DNA of 64,000 nucleotides. Source: JAXLVB01 sp044228045 (GTDB lineage Bacteria; Bacteroidota; Bacteroidia; Cytophagales; Spirosomataceae). Below the pieces are notes generated by a model. The model ran no database searches, was not told the DNA's origin, and saw only the letters and a program-made list of their open reading frames with translations. Numbering within the stretch: the stretch's first letter is position 1; each line of letters begins with the position of its first letter. Both the position numbers and the translations under genes were made by a program. Shown here piece by piece: positions 25,189-34,600 of the stretch. Location: the NCBI GenBank assembly GCA_044228045.1, contig JBGAVQ010000002.1, positions 16,908 through 80,907 of the forward strand, given 5' to 3'.

Positions 25189-26478
25189 TTAGCTATTCAT
25201 AAGGTCTTCAATTTCTTCAATTTCAATTGGAATATTCGCCATTAAATCAAGATTTCCCGTTTCGGTAATCAAAATATTATTCTCTAACCTTATACCCAAG
25301 CCTTCTTCGGGGATATAGAGTCCTGGTTCGCAGGTGAACACCATGCCCGCTTCAAAACGACGGTATTTGTTGCCCACATCATGAACATCAAGACCTAAAA
25401 AGTGAGAAACCCCGTGCATGAAGTACTTCTTATACAACGGATTATCAGGATTTTGATTAGCTACTTCGTGTTTGTCGAGCAAACCAAGGCCAATCAGTTC
25501 AGCTTCAAGAAAATTCTCAACTTCTTTTTGATTCTCATCCCAAAGCGCACCTGGTTTCATGAGGTTTTTACAAAACTTCATGGCTCTCAATACCGCACTA
25601 TACACCTGTTTCTGACGGGGGGTAAATCGTCCATTCACTGGAATCGAGCGAGTCAAATCTGCATTATAATTAGCGTACTCGGCAGCAACATCAAGCAACA
25701 AAATGTCGCCATCTTTGCACGGGCGGTTGTTTTCAATATAATGTAACACACAGGCACTCGCCCCCGACGCTATGATAGGCGTGTAAGCAAAGCCAGTAGA
25801 GCGGTTTCGGACAAATTCATGAAGAAGTTCGGCCTCCAATTCATACTCCATTACACCAGGTTTTACAAAACGTGCTACCCGCTCAAAACCTGCTTTTGTA
25901 ATACGGACTGCCTCATTCAACAATTCGACCTCAATTGGCTGTTTGATGGCTCGTATGTTGTGCATTAAAGGTGCCAATCGTTCGAGTTTGTGAAGTGGGA
26001 AACGGTCTTTCATCATGTTCACAAACTTTGTATCACGAGTTTGTACTTCTGATGAATTTCGAGAATGTTCGTTTTGATTCAAATAGATGTTTTCTGCCTC
26101 AAAAACAATTTGCCGCAGAACTCCGTCAAGCTGGTGTGTCCACAGAATGGTTTGAATACCAGATACTTCATGAGCGTGCTGTTTAGTGTATTTATAACCT
26201 TCCCAAACGGCAATGTGATCATTAGTTTCTCTTAAAAACAGTATTTCTCTGTATTTTTCAATTGGGCTATCCGGAAAAAGCAACAAAATACTTTCTTCTT
26301 GATCAATGCCGGTGAGATGAAAAAGGTCAGTATTTTGCCTGAAACCCATCGTTCCATCTGCATTGGTTGGCATGATGTCGTTTGAGTTCAATAGAGCCAT
26401 TGACTTGGGTTTCAGTAGCTTGGTAAGGCGATTTCTATTGCCTACAAAAAGTTCAGAGGAGATGGGTGCGTATTTCAT
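25189..26478 (-). CDS. pepP: Aminopeptidase P (Xaa-Pro aminopeptidase)
   Basis: An M24 metallopeptidase of about 429 residues that removes N-terminal residues preceding proline. The N-terminal creatinase-like domain contains NADGTMGFRQNTDLFHLTG; the catalytic domain supplies the metal ligands in LLLDVAAEY..YNADLTRSI, HGVSHFLGLDVHD, CEPGLYIPEEG and GIRLENNILIT. I prefer the ATG at 26478 (MKYAPIS); an in-frame ATG at 26502 adds eight residues. The product is probably cytoplasmic. It precedes the AAA+ gene by 6 bp. Confidence 0.93.
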   Translation of the reverse strand: MKYAPISSELFVGNRNRLTKLLKPKSMALLNSNDIMPTNADGTMGFRQNTDLFHLTGIDQEESILLLFPDSPIEKYREILFLRETNDHIAVWEGYKYTKQHAHEVSGIQTILWTHQLDGVLRQIVFEAENIYLNQNEHSRNSSEVQTRDTKFVNMMKDRFPLHKLERLAPLMHNIRAIKQPIEVELLNEAVRITKAGFERVARFVKPGVMEYELEAELLHEFVRNRSTGFAYTPIIASGASACVLHYIENNRPCKDGDILLLDVAAEYANYNADLTRSIPVNGRFTPRQKQVYSAVLRAMKFCKNLMKPGALWDENQKEVENFLEAELIGLGLLDKHEVANQNPDNPLYKKYFMHGVSHFLGLDVHDVGNKYRRFEAGMVFTCEPGLYIPEEGLGIRLENNILITETGNLDLMANIPIEIEEIEDLMNS

Positions 26479-26533
26479 GTTTGATTGTTGAAAAAGATTC
26501 AATCGTAGCAGTATCCTTTGCAGGCACTTTTAA

Positions 26534-27310
26534 TTAGTCAATTGTTTTTAGGCAGAAATATACAATTTCTTCTTTCGGTAAACCATATTTTTGGACTAAA
26601 TCTTGAGACATTTCCATAACAAACTTATCTTCAATGACCTTAAAACCGCCTTTTTCGAGTTCTCGTCCATAGTCTTGCCCAAAGATGCGTAGGTGATCGT
26701 TTTGAAGAAAATGTTTTTCTCGTTCCCGAGGGTCGGTGATGGTGTTGTCTTCGTAAGTATGCGCTCGTGACCAATCTTGTGGACTTTGAATAATAGCCCA
26801 GCCGCCAGGTTTGAGTACCCGATACAATTCAGAAGTGGCTTTTACAAAATCATCTACGTGTTCCAGTACGTGATTACAAAAAGCCACATCAAAGGTATTG
26901 GCTTCAAATGGAATCTGATGAATGTCCATTTTGACCTTCGCCAATGGGCTTTCAATGTCGGCAGTGATGTATTCTAAGTTTTTCATGGCCTCAAAACGGT
27001 CAATAAAGCAGTATTCAGGTGCCACATGCAGCACTTTGAGATTGGCCGTAAAGAAGTTGGTTTTTTCTTTGAGATAGAGGTACATCAAACGATGTCGTTC
27101 TAATGCTAAACAGTTGGGGCACAGGGCGTTTTCACGTACATTGAGCCGCCCGTAAGGTAAAAATTTACTAAATTGTGAGCTACAAACGGTGCATTCGACT
27201 TTGTTTCCTTTTAGGAAGAATGACCAGATTTTGAGTACAATATGACTAACCCGTTGCAACAGTGGGCGGGGTACATAACGAAGGACAAGGGAGATGATTT
27301 TCTTTATCAT
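26534..27310 (-). CDS. SAM-dependent methyltransferase with zinc-ribbon N-terminus
   Basis: A 258-residue class I methyltransferase (Methyltransf_11 type). The SAM site is LKVLHVAPEYCFIDRF; FCNHVLEHVDDF and RVLKPGGWAIIQSP are the post motifs. The N-terminus carries two CxxC pairs (ECTVCSSQF and ALCPNCLALERH) that could bind zinc. The first 35 residues are basic and hydrophobic and may touch the membrane. Proteins of this kind are often found with surface glycan genes, but no such gene is adjacent; the substrate is unknown. Confidence 0.83.
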   Translation of the reverse strand: MIKKIISLVLRYVPRPLLQRVSHIVLKIWSFFLKGNKVECTVCSSQFSKFLPYGRLNVRENALCPNCLALERHRLMYLYLKEKTNFFTANLKVLHVAPEYCFIDRFEAMKNLEYITADIESPLAKVKMDIHQIPFEANTFDVAFCNHVLEHVDDFVKATSELYRVLKPGGWAIIQSPQDWSRAHTYEDNTITDPREREKHFLQNDHLRIFGQDYGRELEKGGFKVIEDKFVMEMSQDLVQKYGLPKEEIVYFCLKTID

Positions 27311-27453
27311 GCCCCAAAGTTCGTAAATCTTGTTGATGAAGAAAAAATCAAGACATAGATTTTGAGATTTGAATTCAATTTCTCACCTTTGCATTCCTTT
27401 GAGCGGTTAGCGAGTAATGGTTAGCCAAAATTTGTTATCCGTTATCTGGAATC

Positions 27454-27566
27454 GGGGATGTAGCTCACAGGGCTGGCTCACCAGTTGGCTATTGCGCTTG
27501 GCAAGTCGTCGCACCGTTGTCATGCAAGAGGTCGTCGGTTTGAGAATAGAAGTTTTTTTACATAAT
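27454..27566 (+). pseudogene. Aberrant tRNA-Ala-like copy 1
   Basis: This 113-bp unit starts with GGGGATGTAGCTC, as in the true tRNA-Ala at 27680, and keeps AGTTGGCTA, GCGCTTG, ATGCAAGAGGTCGTCGGTTT. It carries a 16-nt insertion in the D arm with a small CTGG/CCAG hairpin, a replaced anticodon loop region of about 20 nt, and loses the 3' acceptor strand, reading GAGAATAGAAG before a T-run. It cannot fold as a normal tRNA. It may be a decayed duplicate or a tRNA-like RNA. Confidence 0.75.
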
Positions 27567-27679
27567 GGGGATGTAGCTCACAGGGCTGGCTCACCAGTTG
27601 GCTATAGCGCTTGGCGAGTCGTCGCACCGATGTTATGCAAGAGGTCGTCGGTTTGAGAATAGAAGTTTTTTTACATAAT
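27567..27679 (+). pseudogene. Aberrant tRNA-Ala-like copy 2
   Basis: This second 113-bp unit directly abuts the first and differs from it at about four positions, all in the region that replaces the anticodon arm. It has the same D-arm insertion and the same missing acceptor 3' strand. It ends in the T-run TTTTTTT then ACATAAT, right before the true tRNA. The near identity of the two copies points to a recent tandem duplication or constraint. Confidence 0.75.
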
Positions 27680-27753
<74 letters not shown>

Positions 27754-27759
27754 CATCTC

Positions 27760-27787
27760 AAAAAATCCCGCACTTGCGGGATTTTTT
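27760..27787 (+). terminator. Intrinsic terminator after tRNA-Ala
   Basis: AAAAAATCCCGCA (27760-27772) pairs with TGCGGGATTTTTT (27775-27787), a near-ideal intrinsic terminator just after the tRNA. The stretch 27788-27951 before the NrtR-type gene is AT-rich and shows nothing else I can support. Confidence 0.9.
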
Positions 27788-27951
27788 GTTGGTAGGCTTC
27801 TCATTTTAAGCATTTTACGTATCTTGCCATCCAGAATGGTTAATTGCTGTTTTAACAAAGGTTAATCGTAAAATCTATATTGCTCTAAACCGAATGTAGC
27901 GATTTTAGGTCATAGTCCATCCACTACGCCTAAATTCAAAAAAATCAACTT

Positions 27952-28668
27952 ATGCACTCCGAAATGCTTGAATTGTACCAACAACAAACCAAATGTTTGG
28001 TGGCGTTGGACTCTATTATTTTTGGTTTTGATGGTGAAAATTTAAAATTATTGTTGGTTCAACGAGGCATCGAGCCAGATAAAGATACATGGTCGCTGAT
28101 GGGTGGATGGTTGTTGCCTTCTGAGAGTTTGGACCAAGCTGCCGACCGAATTTTGTTTGAATTGACAGGATTGAAGGAGGTATATTTGGAGCAATTGTAC
28201 TCTTTTGGGAATCCATTTCGTGACCCTGTCGAAAGAACTGTTTCGGTGGCATATTTTGCACTAATCAATGTGCCTCACTACGACGGCGAAATTACACATG
28301 AGTACAATGCCCAATGGTTTGAAGCTGACCAACTGCCTCAAAATATGCTCTTTGACCATGCCGAAATGGTTAAATTGGCCAAAGAACGCTTACGATATAA
28401 GGCTGCATTTCACCCAATTGGTTTTGAACTTTTACCCGAAAAGTTCACGATTCCGCAACTTCAAAAATTGTACGAGGCTATCTACGAAACAGCAATGGAC
28501 AAACGAAATTTTAGCCGTAAGATTCTCTCTACTAAGCTCTTAGTTAAATTGAAAGAGAAACAAAAAGGGTATTCTAAAAAAGGAGCTTATTTGTATTCAT
28601 TAGACCGTGTTGAATACGATTCTCAAACTAATTCATTCTTGAATTTTGTATCAAATCAGATGTTATAA
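27952..28668 (+). CDS. NrtR-type regulator (degenerate Nudix plus winged helix)
   Basis: A 238-residue protein with an N-terminal Nudix-fold domain and a C-terminal winged-helix domain, the architecture of NrtR-family repressors. The Nudix box begins properly (G52 ... E58) but reads R66-I-L-F-E-L-T-G-L, so two of the catalytic glutamates (REUxEE) are Ile67 and Leu71: it should bind rather than hydrolyse a ligand. In Bacteroidota relatives control sugar or NAD metabolism; the ligand here is unknown. The C-terminal part holds FTIPQLQKLYEAIYE and the KRNFSRKI recognition-helix region. No target operon is adjacent, so it is probably an orphan regulator. The gene ends in an AGTCGA-type repeat. Confidence 0.87.
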   Translation: MHSEMLELYQQQTKCLVALDSIIFGFDGENLKLLLVQRGIEPDKDTWSLMGGWLLPSESLDQAADRILFELTGLKEVYLEQLYSFGNPFRDPVERTVSVAYFALINVPHYDGEITHEYNAQWFEADQLPQNMLFDHAEMVKLAKERLRYKAAFHPIGFELLPEKFTIPQLQKLYEAIYETAMDKRNFSRKILSTKLLVKLKEKQKGYSKKGAYLYSLDRVEYDSQTNSFLNFVSNQML

Positions 28669-28736
28669 GTCAAGTGAAGTCGAAAAGTTAAGAAGTGTCA
28701 AATCGAGAAAATTGGTAGTCGAGCGAAGCTGAGACT
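28668..28736. repeat. AGTCGA-type intergenic repeat
   Basis: AGTCAAGTGAAGTCGAAAAG, then TAAGAAGTGTCAAATCGAG and TAGTCGAGCGAAGCTGAGAC share the words of the cluster at 8522-8725. It begins at the last base of the NrtR-type gene's stop codon and lies between two convergent genes. Confidence 0.6.
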
Positions 28737-28786
28737 CAGGGGTAATGGAAGAAGTTTGAGAGAAATAAAGCTGCCATAGCAATCTA

Positions 28787-29413
28787 CTAAAACGGCCTTG
28801 TGATGCGTGCAAAGGAGCTTTTCCAATAGTCTGTTTGTAGGTTGTCTTCTCTAACTCCCTTACTTGTGGAGGCGTGTATAAACCATATTTCGTTGCCTTT
28901 AATTCGGGTAACAATGCCTGCGTGGTTAATGGGGGCAGCTCCTTTTTTGCCCGTCACAAAAAACACTAAGTCGCCCGGTCGGGCATCCCTCAGTCTGATT
29001 TCTTTGCCTACTTCGGCTTGTTGCCACGAAATCCGAGGCATTTGTAGGCCAACTTCTTTAAAACTTGTAATAATCAGGCCCGAACAATCCATGCCTTTTC
29101 GGTCCGCACCGCCACTTCGGTAAGGCGTTCCTGTGTAGCTTCGGGCAGTTTCTATGATTTCAGCTGAAACTTTTGAGTATTTCGGTGTTTTTTTGAAAAG
29201 TGAGCAAGAAGAAATAAAGAAAAGTAAAATCAATGAATAGCCATAATATTTGAAGGTTATTACATTATTGGCCAAGCTGTTGACTTTATCTTTCAGGTCA
29301 GACTTTCGGTGTTGACTTTGATTTGGCACTTCATTTCGAGCAAAGCGTGGCAGGGCCTGGTCAGACTTGCGGTACAGACCCTGTAATACTTTTTTTTGCT
29401 TCCATTGGTTCAT
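28787..29413 (-). CDS. NlpC/P60 family cell-wall peptidase, lipoprotein
   Basis: A C40 cysteine peptidase domain: Cys in GMDCSGLII, His in INHAGIVTR, and a third polar residue in WFIHAST, as for gamma-D-glutamyl-diaminopimelate endopeptidases. A lipoprotein signal YSLILLFFISSC lies at residues 59-70 in the longest frame. The 208-residue frame begins 1 bp after the tex stop, but residues 1-50 (many Lys, Arg, Gln, Ser) are odd for a secretion signal and correspond to repeat-like DNA; a TTG at about residue 47 could be the true start. It would trim peptidoglycan peptides from the outer membrane. Confidence 0.85.
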   Translation of the reverse strand: MNQWKQKKVLQGLYRKSDQALPRFARNEVPNQSQHRKSDLKDKVNSLANNVITFKYYGYSLILLFFISSCSLFKKTPKYSKVSAEIIETARSYTGTPYRSGGADRKGMDCSGLIITSFKEVGLQMPRISWQQAEVGKEIRLRDARPGDLVFFVTGKKGAAPINHAGIVTRIKGNEIWFIHASTSKGVREDNLQTDYWKSSFARITRPF

Positions 29414-29414
29414 A

Positions 29415-31538
29415 TTACAACTTCATAGTCAAGCCAATTCGCTTGCGGTCAATATCAACACTTTGCACTTTTACTTTTACATGTTGTTGAAGCTTGACAA
29501 CCTGATTGGGGTCAGACACAAACTTATGGCTTAATTGTGAAACGTGTACAAGTCCATCTTGTTTTACACCAATATCAACAAAGCAACCAAATGCTGTTAT
29601 ATTGGTGACAATTCCATTGAGAACCATGCCTTCGTAGAGGTCTTCGATGCTTCGGATGTTGGGGTCAAACTTAAAGGCAATGAGTTCTTGACGAGGGTCA
29701 CGGCCTGGTTTTTCTAATTCAGCTACAATGTCTTGCAAAGTAGGCAAACCAACTGTTGCTGAAACATATTTTTTGAGGTCAATTCGCTTGCGAAGTGGTT
29801 CATTAACAACTAATTCCACTACGGATGCTCCCAAATCTTTCGCCATTTTTTCAACAAGTGGATAGCTTTCTGGATGAACAGCTGAATTGTCTAATGGGTT
29901 GTTCGCTCCTTGAATCCGCAAGAAACCAGCACATTGCTCAAAGGCTTTTTCGCCCAAACGGCTTACTTTTAATAGTTCTTGTCTGTTTTTGAAATTGCCG
30001 TTTTTGGCTCTATAATCCACTATGTTTTGTGCCAAAGCTGGTCCTAAGCCCGATACATAACTCAACAAATGCTTGGAGGCAGTATTCAGATTGACACCAA
30101 CTGAGTTTACGCAACTTTCAACTACCACATCCAGTGAGTTTTTGAGGAATTTTTGTTCAACATCGTGCTGATACTGACCAACTCCAATAGATTTTGGGTC
30201 AATTTTTACTAACTCAGCCAAAGGATCCATCAAGCGTCGTCCGATAGAAATAGCTCCTCTTACTGTTACGTCTTTGGTTGGGAATTCGTCACGGGCAACT
30301 GCCGAAGCTGAGTAAATAGAAGCTCCTTGTTCAGATACCATGAACACCTGAACGGTTCGTTCAAATATGATTTTTTTGACCAAATCCTCTGTTTCTCTCC
30401 CTGCTGTGCCGTTACCAATGGCAATGGCTTCAATTCGATGTTTAGTAATCAATGTTTTGAGTATATCCACTGCCTTATGCAAATCGTGCTGCCCGGTGTG
30501 CGGATAAATAACGGTATCATCTAACAGATTACCTTGATTATCAAGGCATACTACCTTACATCCTGTACGATAGCCAGGGTCAATGGCCAACACTCGTTTT
30601 TGGCCCAATGGTGACGAAAGTAACAATTGCCGAAGGTTTTGAGCAAAAATCTTGATGGCTTCGAGGTCGGCTTTTTCTTTTGATAAATTAGAAAATTCGG
30701 TTTCGATAGAAGGCTTAATGAGCCGCTTATAGCTGTCTCTGATGGCTTCTTCAACCTGGGCTTTGGGTTCGGCTAAGCCTTTGAGGTGCAGGCGATTGAG
30801 TCGTTCTATGGCATTGATTTCGGTTGGCGAAATGTCCACAGACAAAAAACCTTCTTCTTCGCCCCGACGAATGGCTAATAAGCGGTGCGAAGGTATTTTA
30901 TTTAATGCTTCCGAAAAGTCAAAATAATCTCGGTATTTGGCCCCTTCGGTTTCCTTATTTTTCTTGACTTTTGATGAAATAACTGCCTCTTTTTCAAATA
31001 TATACCTGATGCCATTTCGAGAGTTGAGGTCTTCGTTAATCCACTCAGCCATGATGTCTCGTGCGCCTTGTAGGGCCTCGTCAATACTTTTTACTTGCTC
31101 GTTAAGGAATTGTTCTGCTTTACGTTCGAGATTTCCTTCTTTTTGGCTAAAAACCAATTGTGCCAAAGGTTCAAGCCCTTTTTCGATGGCGATGGTGGCT
31201 TTAGTTTTGCGTTTGAGTTTATAGGGTAGATAAATGTCTTCTAATTCTTGCAGCGAATAAGCATTATTGAGTTTGGCTAACAACTCTGGGGTCATTTTGC
31301 CTTGTTCTTCAATGGATTTGATGATGGCCTCACGGCGTTTGTCAGCTTCGAGCTGTTTTTGCCATAAGTCTTTGATTTCCTGAATCTTTACTTCGTCGAG
31401 ACTTCCGGTTACTTCTTTTCGATAACGTGAAATAAATGGAACTGTGGCTCCACCAGCTAACAAATTAACGGTATTTTCTACTTGTCGAGCACTGATACCC
31501 AGCGAATTGGCAATTAATTGAAGTTGTTTTGGTGACAT
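29415..31538 (-). CDS. tex: Tex family RNA-binding transcription accessory protein
   Basis: A 707-residue Tex protein, a conserved nucleic-acid-binding factor. In order: N-terminal helical domain (ARQVENTVNLLAGGATVPFI), the YqgF-like RNase H fold (VLAIDPGYRTGCKVVCLD), helix-hairpin-helix motifs (GLGPALAQNIVDYRA, KNRQELLKVSRLGEKAF) and a C-terminal S1 domain (EGMVLNGIVTNITAFGCFVD). The ATG at 31538 fits the family; a frame upstream reaches 31595 through repeat sequence. A TAAGTTTG -7 box lies 54 bp before it. Confidence 0.95.
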   Translation of the reverse strand: MSPKQLQLIANSLGISARQVENTVNLLAGGATVPFISRYRKEVTGSLDEVKIQEIKDLWQKQLEADKRREAIIKSIEEQGKMTPELLAKLNNAYSLQELEDIYLPYKLKRKTKATIAIEKGLEPLAQLVFSQKEGNLERKAEQFLNEQVKSIDEALQGARDIMAEWINEDLNSRNGIRYIFEKEAVISSKVKKNKETEGAKYRDYFDFSEALNKIPSHRLLAIRRGEEEGFLSVDISPTEINAIERLNRLHLKGLAEPKAQVEEAIRDSYKRLIKPSIETEFSNLSKEKADLEAIKIFAQNLRQLLLSSPLGQKRVLAIDPGYRTGCKVVCLDNQGNLLDDTVIYPHTGQHDLHKAVDILKTLITKHRIEAIAIGNGTAGRETEDLVKKIIFERTVQVFMVSEQGASIYSASAVARDEFPTKDVTVRGAISIGRRLMDPLAELVKIDPKSIGVGQYQHDVEQKFLKNSLDVVVESCVNSVGVNLNTASKHLLSYVSGLGPALAQNIVDYRAKNGNFKNRQELLKVSRLGEKAFEQCAGFLRIQGANNPLDNSAVHPESYPLVEKMAKDLGASVVELVVNEPLRKRIDLKKYVSATVGLPTLQDIVAELEKPGRDPRQELIAFKFDPNIRSIEDLYEGMVLNGIVTNITAFGCFVDIGVKQDGLVHVSQLSHKFVSDPNQVVKLQQHVKVKVQSVDIDRKRIGLTMKL

Positions 31539-31544
31539 GAAGTC

Positions 31545-31578
31545 AATGAATGAGTGAGAGAATGATACAATGAGAGAA
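31545..31578. repeat. AATGAGAG-type short repeats before tex
   Basis: The leader of tex holds AATGAATGAGTGAGAGAATG and AATGAGAGAACG, the reverse complement of the CTCATTCT repeats in front of rfbA. Both runs sit in ribosome-binding regions, on the sense strand of their genes as CTCATTCT. Confidence 0.45.
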
Positions 31579-31592
31579 CGAATAGTTTGGGG

Positions 31593-31600
31593 CAAACTTA
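31593..31600 (-). promoter_or_regulatory. Putative tex promoter -7 box
   Basis: TAAGTTTG on the minus strand fits TAnnTTTG; a CTTTG 23 bp upstream could be the -33 element. It lies in the 97-bp gap between the AddA-type gene and tex. Confidence 0.4.
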
Positions 31601-31635
31601 GTACAAAAATGCAAAATGTCTTACAAAGAATGCTG

Positions 31636-34600
31636 CTATACCCTCACCACTTGTTCCAATTCTAAATATACCAGACGAGTCTCCACGTTTTCAAAACCCA
31701 TTTGTTCGTATAATTTGGCATAGCGTTTAATTTGTGTTTGGTGGTCGTTTTGGGGCGAACCTGTTTTGTAATCTATAATCACCACTTGGTCAGGCAGAAA
31801 TACAACTCTATCGGGTCGGTAGGTATTATTTTGTAGTAGAATTTCTCGTTCGTTTTCGGTTTGAATATTTTCGCTAAAAAGTGGCTCTAAATCAGGATGT
31901 TGTATTATTTTTTCGATGCTGATACGCAAATCTTCGGACTCTTTAGGAGTAATATCTCCTTTAAATACCATCTCTTGTAGTGCTACGGTTATATCATTTT
32001 TGTTCTTGATTTTTGCAAAAGCAGTATGTACTTTGTTGCCATAATCTTTTTTTGCATCAAATGTTTCTAAATCAAAAACCCGCTCGGCACTATGGCGTAG
32101 CCTTACGTTATCGGTTCGGTCAAAACTAATGATGTTGTTGATTTCCAGTATGTTATTGTCTTCAAATTGGGCAGGCTTAGGTGTGTTGGCAGCTCCTTCT
32201 GAAATTATGTATTCAAATTTTTCAGTTTCATATAAGCCTTTGTTTACCAAATAGTTGTAAAAAATTGCCCCAACCGAGTCTTTCATTTTGGTAGGATCTT
32301 TGGAGGGGGTTAGCAAATAAAGCCGTTGCGTAGGACGAGTGAGTGCCACATAGAGTGTGTTGAGGTTATCCAAAAAAATCAATTCTCGCTCTTGCTCATA
32401 TAGTGGTTCAATCGGGGTTTTTTCTAAGGCCGAAGCACTCAAGTTGAAGGTACCTACCGCAAGCCTCCGTTGCGTTTGGGTTTCGTTAGCTTCAAGGCGA
32501 AGTTCGGGGAAATCACTTTCGGTCAAATCGGCCCAGATTTGGTCACGAGCATTGGGTTTGGTTTGCCAATTGGCATACGGAATAATTACAACTGGGTACT
32601 CCAGTCCTTTTGATTTATGAACCGACGTAATGGTTACTGCATTTTGGTCTGACTCCGTAATGATGGAAAGTTTGGTCTTTTTAGTGTCCCAAAAGTCCAG
32701 AAAATCAGTGAGTTGATTGCTTTGTCGAAGGCTGAAATCTAAAACAACATCCAAAAAACGGAACAAATAAGCGGTTTCATACGAACGGTCAAATAGTCGA
32801 AAGTTGGTGACTAATTCTTCTGCCAATTCATACAAACCTGCTTGCTGTAGCTTGAAGGCTTTTAAGTGATAATGATGCACCGCAAGGTGGTTAAAAAACG
32901 CTTTTGGGTCTGGACTTTCTACTACGTCTTTAATTTCTTTGTTGATGGTGGTGTCAGGAATTTGCTGCAAAACAATTTTGTAAAATAGGTAAAGTGCCTC
33001 ATACTTAGCTAATTGATGTGCGGGCGATTGAATAACCCACATAACCGATGTGACCAGATTGACAGCCTCTGAAAAATTGAGCGAGAGCGAATCTTGCGAG
33101 ATAATTTCAAGTCTTTCTGTACGCCCATCTGCATAGGAAAGATACTTGTCTTTCAAGAAATTGGCTACTTTGCCCGATTGCCTGTTTTTACGGCACAGCA
33201 CAGCAATGTCTTTAGGTTGAAAACCTTCTTGCTGTACTAATTGTTGTACCAATTCCCAGACTTTACGCAGCGTGACTTCGTCTTCGGTATCACTTTCGGT
33301 TACTGGCAAAAAATCAATTTCTACGTGTCCACCTGCACGAGTGCCATCGTGTGTGTTTTGCCTAAAATCATTGTATGCCTTACCAAGTAGTTCAAATTCT
33401 GGCTGGTGAGAATCAACAATAAACCGAAAGAGGTCATTGTTGAAGGCAATGATTTCGTGAGTACTTCGGTAATTAGTGTCTAACACTTCGGGTTTAACAT
33501 TTCGCTCTATGTTAAAATATCGCTCAACGAGTAAATCTGCATACTCATTTTCAGGAATCAAGGGGGTGGTTTCTCCTCGGTGTAGGTAAACGATTTGCTC
33601 CATTTCCCCCCCCCTAAAGCGATAAATACTTTGCTTGGCATCGCCCACGAGTAAGTTGAATCGTTGGTAGGCTAAACTGTTGTCTATCAGTGGCATAAAG
33701 TTTGTCCATTGCAAAACAGAGGTGTCTTGAAACTCGTCAATTAGGATATGATAGTATTTCTCGCCCAGTCGTTCGTAAATAAATGGCACTGGTTCGTTGA
33801 GCACAATGTCCATGATTTTACGGTTAAAAGCCGAAATATGAACAGTATTGGTACTATCTTCAATGTCTTGGAGTTCGTGGCTGAGTTGTTTCAATAGGGC
33901 TAATTTCGGCAACTGTTTTCGCAGTACTTTATATATTTTGTAGCGAGGCAGGTTATCTTCTCTAATACTTTCAATTTGTTCAACAGCCTCTGCTAAGGGC
34001 ATTTTTATACCCTCAATCATGGCCATGATAGGAGCTGGGCTTTTGCTTCCGCCCCATTTATTTTCCTCAATGGTTTTCTTTACATACGAATTGGCTTCAT
34101 TAGCCACAAAATCAGGACTTTCTGCCCATTTTTTGAAATACCCATAAATGCCACGATTGCCCTGAAAAAAATCACTGGCCTCTAAGTTTTGTTGGGTAAT
34201 CAGTTCAAAACCCCGAGTTCCCAATTGCTTGACGGACTCGTCCATTCGCCGCATAAAAGCCGTTATCTTACGGTTAAGTTGTAGAAAGTCCTGTGGTTCA
34301 AGGCTTTGTAGTTGCACAATTCGCTCGTGGTGTTTGTCTTCGAGGAGGATTTTAGCAAACGAAGCAATGTCAGCATGTAGGCGATTCCAGTTACCTCCTT
34401 CATCGGCTAAGTCTTCCGAAAACTCGGTCATAATCTTGGTGAGCGGGGCGTAATCATCGGCTCCCACTTTGGCAAGAAGCTGATGCACAGCGGCTTCCAG
34501 CAGTGTTTCGGCATCGAGGCTTACGTCAAAATTGTACGGAATCCCCAACTCTTCTGTAAAAGCACTGACTACTCTTTGTGTAAAACTATCAATAGTACTT

